DNA from: Tipula vernalis
Lineage: Eukaryota > Arthropoda > Insecta > Diptera > Tipulidae
NCBI GenBank assembly: GCA_958295665.1
Contig: OY282558.1
Coordinates: forward strand, 337,253,106-337,317,105
Length of the DNA stretch: 64,000 nucleotides
Reading direction: 5' to 3'
The notes below the pieces were generated by a model. That model saw only the letters and a program-made list of their open reading frames with translations. It was not told the origin of the DNA and did not search any database. Numbering within the stretch: the stretch's first letter is position 1; every line of letters starts with the position of its first letter. The translations under genes were made by a program, and so were the position numbers. Of the stretch, positions 57,054 through 64,000 are shown piece after piece.

Positions 57054-57386
57054 AAACGTGATATGAACATTTTGTGATACGCTGTTATGTGATTATATTA
57101 GAACAAAAATTTGTGCATTGATCATTGTACCGCCAAGTGACTGTGATACGTTTGATTTTATTTCTAACGGTATTATATTAAGCGTTGTTTTTGATCAAAA
57201 ATTTTGTGCATCGAACATTTTACGACCACATAGCTGTGTTATTTTTCTATAAACGTGATACGAACATTCTGTGATACTCTGTTTGTGATTGTATTTGATC
57301 ATAAATTTGTGCATGGATCATTTTACCACCAATTAGCTGTGATACGTTTTATTGTAACTCTACTCGTATTACATTAAGCGTTGTTA
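57054..57386. repeat. 197-bp tandem duplication
   Basis: AAACGTGATATGAACATT starts at 57054 and AAACGTGATACGAACATT at 57251. Both copies contain TTTGTGCATNGATCATT, AGTGACTGTGATACG-like and CATTAAGCGTTGTT-like blocks. Within the first copy a further half repeat is visible near 57195. The copies are about 80% alike. Confidence 0.8.
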
Positions 57387-57431
57387 TATTACATGTTTTT
57401 GTTACAGTGCTGCCTTTCATAGTAATAAATT

Positions 57432-57465
57432 GTAACGCAATCCCACAAGGGATTACGTTAACAGA
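57432..57465. repeat. near palindrome TGTAACGCAATCCC...TTAACA
   Basis: TGTAACGCAATCCC and GGGATTACGTTAACA face each other across a few bases. The TTAACA end resembles the BEL LTR terminus, so it might mark an element boundary. Confidence 0.5.
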
Positions 57466-57639
57466 CATGAGAATGGCGATCTGATGCGGTATAGTAGCTG
57501 GCTAGAGCTCACGGTGCGGCGTGGGGATTCTCAGACATATTTCTCATGCTTGAATAACCGCATGAAGAACAAAATTAGAGGGGCAAATGGGAATTAAAAT
57601 TAAATTGCCACGGCCTCAGCGGCAAAAAGAAAATGATAA

Positions 57640-57960
57640 GCTGGGAGTGATCGATCCGGAGTGACCGTATCAATCCCAGGCGACTACCGCCGTGACTGCC
57701 ACACGGGCCTCCCCTCATCGGCCCGTCTACTGGGAGGCTGTTTCCCAGTCGCGACGGCCACCGATGCCACTATGAGGGAAGGATGCCCGCATGACAATCC
57801 CAGCGACAATCCCCCGGAACGGAGACTGTCACCCCGACGCGATCAACTCATGTGGCGTGCCGCCCTCCAGCACAGCCTGTCCTGGAGGAACGAACGGCAC
57901 GCAAGGTAAAGGGTGGAAAAAGGCCGACCCTTCACATGACCACACCTCACATCATTCGAT
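57640..57960. other. GC-rich island without recognised gene
   Basis: The stretch is far richer in G and C than its neighbours (CGACGGCCACCGATGCC, CCCCCGGAACGGAGACTG). Two overlapping plus-strand frames (57661-57909 and 57791-58042) are open, but neither has a motif I know. It could be the 5' UTR of a retrotransposon or imported DNA. Nothing in the sequence decides this. Confidence 0.4.
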
Positions 57961-59270
57961 CAATTATTTGTTTAAGCGCACATGGTGCGGCGTAGCACAC
58001 TACAGTAAGAGACTCAAAGAAAAAATTTTTAGGTTACGGTAAAAGAGCAAAAATTTAAAGTTAAGCAAGATAAATTACGTTAACACTGATTCTACGTTAA
58101 TGTTAGATTTCACTTTCAATATCACTGTTGTAAGAAAACCAAGAAAACACAAAAATACCTGAAAGAGATGAACCGTTATGGGGTCGAACCACACCCAAAA
58201 CGGACAACCGAGCCAAAGCGAAGAGAGAAAAAAACGGAAATTCCAAACGCAGTTAATCAAAATGACGGTAAAGAAAAATATAACCGGACAATACTTTGCT
58301 CTGCGTGGGGCTTTCACCAAATCGGTGCACCACCACGAATCGAGGATATCCGCAAAACAAATATATAATATATAGGAAAAAAAATAAGCGGAGGAAAAGC
58401 AACTGTTACAATTAAAAAAAATTACAGGTTGTTAATTTCCGCTAATAGCGTACCTTTTTTTTTTTTATGGCCCGTCCGACCACACCGCAAACAGCGCCGA
58501 CGCAGGATCCCCCTCACCAAAATGCGGCCCGGCCCACACGGGCGGGAACACTCGTACAATATCACTGTTTCGATCACGGTTCGAACAACAAATATTTCGG
58601 CAGCTCACTCGCATCAATGCAGCGTCCGGAATTTCCAAATTAATATTCCGTAATCAAATAAAATAACAACAGACCAGGTAACGGTGCCGAAACGACTCGA
58701 ACATCAGGAAAAAAATCCACTTACAAAAGCATCCAAGAGTAAATGCGCAATCCAGGCCCAATACAGGTTTTTCACCAACAAAATTTAACTTCACCAGGTA
58801 ACAATTGAATAAAGAAACTTTATTTTAGGCCTTTTCTCAATACACAATATTTAAATTATAATCAATATTATTTAGTTTATGATTTTCGGGTAATTACAAA
58901 TGAATTATACAACTTATTTTCGACTGTTTTTTTTATTTTTTTTTATTTATATAAATCAAAAGAGACTTTTGTCTCCAAAACAAAATACGACTTTCCAACT
59001 TGAAAATTTTTAACTAGACTCTAAGCAATTTTTTTATAATCAAAAAAAAATTTTGACTTGTAGTCAATAAATGCAATAATGTCAATAAACTAAACTCAAA
59101 CTGTTAATATTTTATATATATTTAAAAAAACTGTGACTTAATGTCCGCCACGATGTATTATTGTTCCAAAAAACAAAACTAGACTAAAAAATCTTAAAAA
59201 AAAAATATTTTACATCAATCAGCAAAATCAGCAATTTTTTTCCCCCTCCCATTTTCCACTTCGCATCTCT
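57961..59270. other. no gene recognised
   Basis: AT-rich, with a second GC-richer patch at 58470-58560 where a 60-codon frame starts (MARPTTPQTAPTQDPPHQ, plus). No known motif. GACCAGGTAAC and ACCAGGTAAC near 58670 and 58793 are short repeats. Confidence 0.35.
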
Positions 59271-59398
59271 GTTCGTCTCATTCGTTGTATTTGTGCACAT
59301 CTTCATCATTTTGTTTATTTTTTTATTTTTATTAGTGTAAAATCTTTATTGAAATTTATGTTTTTTTATGTACACAAATACAACGAATAAGACGAACA
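59271..59398. repeat. 29-bp inverted repeat
   Basis: GTTCGTCTCATTCGTTGTAT on the left and ATACAACGAATAAGACGAAC on the right begin arms of 29 bp with two mismatches and a 69-bp loop. No coding sequence. Confidence 0.8.
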
Positions 59399-59882
59399 AC
59401 GACGACGAACATATGTACATACTTATCTGTACGGCCACATCGGATTCATGTTGGATACACCGATCGCTTGTTCCCCACACAGAGCAAATATCACGCGTTA
59501 ATCTAAGCCAATGATACAAGAAAGAAAAATAGAATATTCCAGATTGAACATTTCAATAACGCAAACATTCTATCTCATGCTACACAATACATGTACACAC
59601 ACCAACTCGCAAGAGATATGTATGCTTGTACATGACAATATAGAAAACAAGTAAATGCAACAAAAAAAATTTAAAATATGTTTACATAGCAATCGGAGGG
59701 AATATTAAATTTAAATTTGGAAATCATAAAAGCGCGCATAGGTATAAACACCATGGTGGTCATGGCATTTTATAGTGACAAAAAAAATTCAAATTATTGG
59801 AGCGTTTGGAATCTTCGCAAAAAAAATTCTTTTTCCTCCGTATGAAGTGGAGACGTGTGCCAGTCGTAACAAAATCAGAAAT

Positions 59883-59997
59883 CGTAATACTTAATATTAA
59901 ATAACTGTCAATTTATAGCTGTTTTAATACTAATCATTAATCGTTATACTTAATATTAAATAACTGTTAAATTTTATCTGTTTTAATACACATCATA
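59883..59997. repeat. 59-bp tandem repeat upstream of LINE 3 ORF1
   Basis: CGTAATACTTAATATTAAAT at 59883 and CGTTATACTTAATATTAAAT at 59942, each followed by AACTGT and TGTTTTAATAC. A short third match precedes ORF1. It may be a promoter-repeat region in the LINE 5' UTR. Confidence 0.7.
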
Positions 59998-60033
59998 TAA
60001 TAAACTTTCAATTTATAATTCTCCGGTTACATA

Positions 60034-60915
60034 ATGTCATGCAACAGCTGTACTAAATCCTTTGGATCTACTTTTGTGGATATAGTTCCCTGCAGTTTTT
60101 GTGGTAAACAATTCCACTTGGAGTGTACCGGTATTGATCGAACCGCCAATAATTCCATAAAAAAATTTATGAATATTTGTTATTTCTGTAATGGCTGTAA
60201 TGATTGGATTATTAATCACAACATCTCAAAATTGTGGCAAAAGGTTGATCTGGCTGCTGATAGAGCTGCAGAGGCCTTAGTTATAAAGAAAATTGAAGCG
60301 GATGTGGCCGCTATTAACAAACTGATTACTGAGATTTTAAACAAATCTCACCATATTCCTGATTGCTGTTCTGGTCATCAACCGTTAATCGATGCTAGTT
60401 ATGTTGATGGTCAAGTGGTTAAGTCATCTGGAAACTCAATCAATCATGATCGGGATCAATCGAAGAATAATACTAAATCGCCACTGTCGTTTCAAGCTTC
60501 TCATCATGCTCATAATAGTGGGGCTGCATATCATAGCAAACCTCATTCTGAGCGACCAATTATTATTGGCACTGGTGATCTGGTCTCATCGCTCCAGGTT
60601 ATGAAGCCACGTAAAACTTTATTTGTTTCTCGACTCCATAAAGATGTTTCCGAAGCTGTAATTTTGGATTATCTTAAAGATAAATTTAACATTGAGGATG
60701 TAAACTGCCAGCGTATTATATCTCGACGGATTAATGATGCAGACCGTAATTTTTCGTCATTTAAATTATATGTGGACGTTACTGATTTTGAGAATTTATT
60801 ACAACCTACTTCTTGGCCTGCTGGGTCATTAATTAAAGAATTTGTAATTTTTAATAAGGGACGAACCAATAAATCGAATTTTCCCGTTCTTCAACGAAAC
60901 CAACCAACTCTTTAA
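60034..60915 (+). CDS. LINE 3 ORF1: PHD-finger and possible RRM-like protein
   Basis: This is an uninterrupted 293-codon frame from ATG 60034. Residues 3, 6, 20, 23, 28, 31, 49 and 52 are Cys, Cys, Cys, Cys, His, Cys, Cys, Cys: a full C4HC3 PHD-type pattern (MSCNSCTKSF, PCSFCGKQFHLEC, ICYFCNGC). Residues about 65-105 are helical and charged, possibly a coiled coil. A Ser/His/Asn-rich linker follows. Residues about 195-285 (KTLFVSRLHKDVSEAVILDY ... FKLYVDVTDFENLL) look like an RRM-type RNA-binding fold. CR1-group ORF1 proteins bind element RNA; a PHD finger could guide it to chromatin. The frame is intact while ORF2 is not. Confidence 0.85.
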   Translation: MSCNSCTKSFGSTFVDIVPCSFCGKQFHLECTGIDRTANNSIKKFMNICYFCNGCNDWIINHNISKLWQKVDLAADRAAEALVIKKIEADVAAINKLITEILNKSHHIPDCCSGHQPLIDASYVDGQVVKSSGNSINHDRDQSKNNTKSPLSFQASHHAHNSGAAYHSKPHSERPIIIGTGDLVSSLQVMKPRKTLFVSRLHKDVSEAVILDYLKDKFNIEDVNCQRIISRRINDADRNFSSFKLYVDVTDFENLLQPTSWPAGSLIKEFVIFNKGRTNKSNFPVLQRNQPTL

Positions 60916-60969
60916 CTGATGCCAGTCGTTTTGATAAACAAACTAATCATTATAATTTGACGTCTCCGA

Positions 60970-62090
60970 GATTATTTTATCATAATGTTGGGCGTATGTC
61001 GTCTAAGCCAGCTGAATTTTTGAATTTCTTGTAGCTATTCAACGGATTTTCAATTTTTTGCTCTTGTGGAAACTGGATTTCATGAGGGGATCTTTAATAA
61101 TGAGTTCTTTTCTGATGACTTTGTCGTTTTAGTGCTGTTAAAAATAGATCTATCACACCTATGTGTGACAGATCTATTTTTAACAGCACTAAAAAAAGTG
61201 AAGGTGGTGTGCTGTTTGCAGCCCATTCTTCTATGCAAAGTGAGCTGGTTGTAGTACCTGGATGTGGCTCTATTGAATTTTTATGTGTCAAAGTTTTAAT
61301 TTGTAATATTTTATTTTATTTTATAGTTTTGTACATACCACCTAGCTCACCTACTGATGTTTATTTGAGTCATGTAGATTGTATATGTGAATTGGTTAAT
61401 ATAATTAATTATAATGATACTTTAGTTGTATTAGGTGATTTTAATTTAAGTAATATTAATTGGTTGGTTGATAGTGAAACTGAGTCTTTGGGGTTACTCC
61501 CTTAGGATATTCTATCTGCAAATGATGCAGCGGTGGTGGATGCACTGTTCAGTTTTAATCTCAAACAAGTTAATTTATTTTGTAATGATAACAATTCGTT
61601 TTTAGATTTAATTTTTGTTAATAATACGGAATATTTGTCAGTTCATGAGTCTTTGACATCTTTCAAGGAAAATGATATTCGTATGTTATACCACAAGACG
61701 ATCGAAAATTTTCGATTATACGAGACGTATTGCCTGAAACACCACGAGACCGAAGGTCGAGTGGTGTTTTGCAAAGGCAATACGTCGAAATAAGAGAAAA
61801 TTATCCATTGTCGTGTGGTATACAGGAGACTATATCTTGAATAAAGAAAACAATAAATTGGATTTATTGAAGTCGATAACTGGAAACTGACATATATAAA
61901 CAGAATTGTTGTTTTTTCTTTTGTCAAATTTCAAATTTGCTAAGCCTACACGATTTTAATTATGCTACTACATTTTACAAATGTTTATATAATCGATTAT
62001 ACAAAGGCTTATATAATCGATGTAACCATAGTTACTATATTTTAACTATTAGAAAAACCAGGCATACATTGATTTTTATAATTTAATGAG
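60970..62090 (+). pseudogene. LINE 3 ORF2, endonuclease part
   Basis: Pieces in several frames give LFYHNVGRMSSKPAEFLN (first EN motif, 60975-61030), LVETGFHEG (catalytic Glu, near 61070), KKSEGGVLFAAHSSM (61190-61230), LVVLGDFNLSNINW (GDFN, 61425-61465) and FLDLIFVNN (61600-61625). The SDH-like HHNSLEI resumes at about 62098, after an insertion. Lesions include a stop at 61032-61034, the palindrome at 61127-61194, a stop at 61503 and the insertion with hairpin at 61680-62091. The enzyme would nick the target DNA. Confidence 0.8.
61127..61194. repeat. 68-bp palindrome inside the endonuclease code
   Basis: TTTTAGTGCTGTTAAAAATA and TATTTTTAACAGCACTAAAA are exact inverses at the outside, followed by AGATCT and CACAC/GTGTG inside, with one unpaired base and a 4-base loop. 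The right arm is normal coding sequence (DRSIFNSTKK) and the left arm is an inverted copy of it. Confidence 0.93.
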
Positions 62091-62091
62091 T
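61680..62091. mobile_element. about 410-bp insertion with a strong hairpin, in LINE 3
   Basis: LINE code stops at 61675 (SFKENDI) and resumes at about 62098. TGATAT lies on both sides (61673-61678 and about 62089-62094), a possible 6-bp duplication. The left part (61687-61822) folds into a long stem: TATACCACA / TGTGGTATA, ACGTATTGCCT / AGGCAATACGT and AACACCAC / GTGGTGTT. No coding sequence. The element class is unknown. Confidence 0.65.
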
Positions 62092-64000
62092 GATATAGTC
62101 ATCATAATTCCCTCGAGATTATATTTCATGTTGATAATCGAGATGATAAATGTCGGGTTTTTTCTTTTGATGATTCGTTTTATGATTTTAAAGAATGCGA
62201 CACAGCTGGTCTTTTTGAATATCTCCGTTGCATTTGTTGGGATGATTTTTTTCGAGCCAATGGTGTTAATGAAAATGTAAAAAATTTTAATGACTTACTA
62301 TTTGTTGCTTTTGATAAATTCGTACCTTTGAGGAAAAAACGTAACTATAATTACCCACCATGGTTTGATTCGGATTTGATCAACTTACGTAACCGTAAAA
62401 ATAAAGCTTACTATAGATTCAGATCCAATAATTGTCAACTGAATAAATCCAAATTTGTTGGTCTACGTGAACAATTTAAATCTGTATTTCATTCCAAATA
62501 TTGTCAGTATATAAGTGTGATTCAAACTAATATCAAACAAAACCCTAAAACATTTTGGAAGTTTGTTAACGAAAAACGTAATACAACTGGCTATCCATCG
62601 GATATACATGAAATCTGCGAGGGTTTTGCTAGTTTTCAATCGGTATATAAATTTAATTACGGATCCTTTGAAAGCGACCCTACTGTTAGTAATTGCCAAT
62701 TTAACATTCCGTACCTATCAATAACCGAAGATGACATTTATGAATATCTGTCAGATTTTAATGATGGATGTGGGCCTGATGGGATACCTTCGTCAATACT
62801 TAAATGTGTGAGCTCATATATTGTAACTCCATTATGTTATCTTTTCAACCAATCATTAATTTCTGGACAATTTCCTTCAGCTTGGAAAATTTTTAACATT
62901 GTTCCAATTTACAAAAAGGGTAACCGTTCTGATATATCAAATTATCGTGGTATTTTAATTCTTTCGTCTATACCAAAACTTTTCGAATTAATTGTGTCGA
63001 AACATTTGTTATTCCATACTAAAGAGATAATTTCTTGTTTCCAGCATGGTTTCACCAGTGGAAACTATTGAGTCACTTGAATCTAAAGGCGCCCAAGTTG
63101 ATTCAAATTACTTTGATTTTGCTAAAGCTTTTGATTCAATCGACCATAAAATTATTATTGAAAAACTTTCGGTTATTGGTCTTGATCCAAATTTTCTTAA
63201 ATGAATTTCTTCTTATCTAGTTGGTAGGAAGCAGTATGTTCTATTGAATGATGTTAAGTCAGATTATATCTATTGCCATTCAGGAGTCCCTCAGGGGTCC
63301 CATTTAGGCCCAATTATATTTCTTTTATGCGTGAATGATATTCCTAATATTTTTAAATTCTGTAAATGTTTATTATTTGCTGATGATTTAAAGATTTTCA
63401 TGCATGTTCAATCCTAGTGATGCTGAGGTTTTGCAATCTGAAATTAATATATTGTCTAGTTGGTGCTCTAAGAATAAATTGTTCATCAATGTACAGAAGT
63501 GTAAGGTGATGTCGTTTTTCAGAACATTCAATCCAAATATTGTCAATTATTATTTTGATGGAGATCAACTTTGTAGAGTAACTTCAACTGTTGATTTAGG
63601 AGTTCTGTTTGATCAGAAATTAACTTTTGCGTTTCACATAGATAAAATAATATTAAAGGCCAATTCTATGTTAGGTTTTATTTTTAGAATGACAAAGGAT
63701 TTTATGGATTCATTTTCGTGTGTTAGTCTATATACTTCTTTAGTAAGATCTCACCTTGAATATGCTGTAGTGGTTTGGTATCCTCATCATGATGTGCATA
63801 TTGCAAGATTGGAATCTATTCAGAAACGTTTTACTATCTATATGGCCAGGAAGCTTGGTCATTTATTAGATCGTCATCTACCTATGTGGGAACAGGTGCG
63901 AAGTCTCCCATCGTATGTGATTCGGTGTGAGTGCCTTCACATTGATACGTTGGTTAAACGCCGAAAAATTGCATCTGCCTTGTTTGTTAGTGATTCTCTT
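62092..64000 (+). pseudogene. LINE 3 ORF2, linker and reverse transcriptase (runs off the window)
   Basis: RDDKCRVFSFDDSFYDFKEC (62150) leads to YPPWFDSDLINLRNRKNKAY. An open frame (62328-63071) carries ILKCVSSYIVTPLCYLFN, WKIFNIVPIYKKGNRSDISN and YRGILILSSIPKLFELIVSK. After a frame change near 63050: NYFDFAKAFDSIDHKIII (Asp), VGRKQYVLLNDV, GVPQGSHLGPIIFLLCVNDI and CLLFADDLKIF (catalytic FADD, 63375). Stops follow at about 63416 and beyond. The last part (RLESIQKRFTIYMARKLGH) is the CR1-like C-terminal region. Catalytic residues persist, but the frame is broken several times. Confidence 0.85.

Larger units (their letters stand above)
60034..64000 (+). mobile_element. CR1/Jockey-group LINE (LINE 3), decayed, cut by window end
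   Basis: An intact ORF1 is followed by a broken ORF2 with endonuclease and reverse transcriptase motifs in order. Two internal rearrangements sit in the endonuclease (61127-61194 and about 61680-62091). The 3' end lies beyond the window. Confidence 0.88.

Noticed and set aside
57661..58042. Overlapping ORFs in the GC-rich island considered as a gene
   Set aside because: Open frames are expected in GC-rich DNA and no motif was recognised. Reported only as an island.

Overview
This window looks like an AT-rich, repeat-dense piece of a eukaryotic nuclear genome, most likely an insect. That guess rests on the mix of element families: BEL/Pao and Ty3/Gypsy LTR elements, I-group and CR1/Jockey-group LINEs, Helitrons with introns and a Pif1-type helicase, Transib, hAT and Tc1/mariner. 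I found no convincing host gene. Almost every supported coding region belongs to a transposable element, and most are broken.

Left part (1-21400). A BEL/Pao 5' end (LTR tail, leader, start of gag) at 1-1160 abuts a decayed I-group LINE on the minus strand (1160-7571; ORF1, endonuclease, reverse transcriptase, RNase H), which is split by an unidentified 1.76 kb insert (3658-5414). Next come an internally deleted Tc1/mariner copy (7790-8547), about 4 kb without recognisable genes, a 2 kb block of mutually inverted 107-120 bp minisatellite units (12440-14495), a decayed hAT transposase (14540-15790), two hairpin/TIR MITEs near 17 kb, and more gene-free AT-rich DNA with a strand-asymmetric G/T-rich stretch (20540-21010).

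Central part (21400-56870). Two Helitrons lie head to tail on the minus strand. Helitron A (21400-37672) is split by a Gypsy element (22058-35010). That Gypsy is itself split by a BEL element (25019-34188), which carries an intact CR1-like LINE ORF2 (28296-31148) and, inside its LTR, a 451 bp solo LTR with an ATAA target duplication. Helitron B (37673-56868) is split twice near its start codon. One insert is a young, nearly complete Gypsy element (42363-48159; LTRs about 1.3% different; GATT duplication; a -1 frameshift heptamer between gag and pol). The other is a long Transib (48206-56356) with CACTATG ends, 544 bp inverted repeats and a perfect CGCCG duplication. The Transib carries a further TIR element (52532-54671, TAAGA duplication) that encloses a LINE, plus a TA-flanked MITE (55053-55556). 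Nesting reaches four levels in both stacks.

Right part (56870-64000). About 3 kb without recognised genes holds a 197 bp tandem duplication, an isolated GC-rich island (57640-57960) and small inverted repeats. A CR1-like LINE on the plus strand follows (60034 to the window end). Its ORF1 encodes a C4HC3 PHD-like finger and a possible RRM-like domain; its ORF2 is decayed, with a local inverted duplication and a hairpin insertion in the endonuclease. Coordinates of decayed elements are approximate to tens of bases unless a target duplication is quoted.
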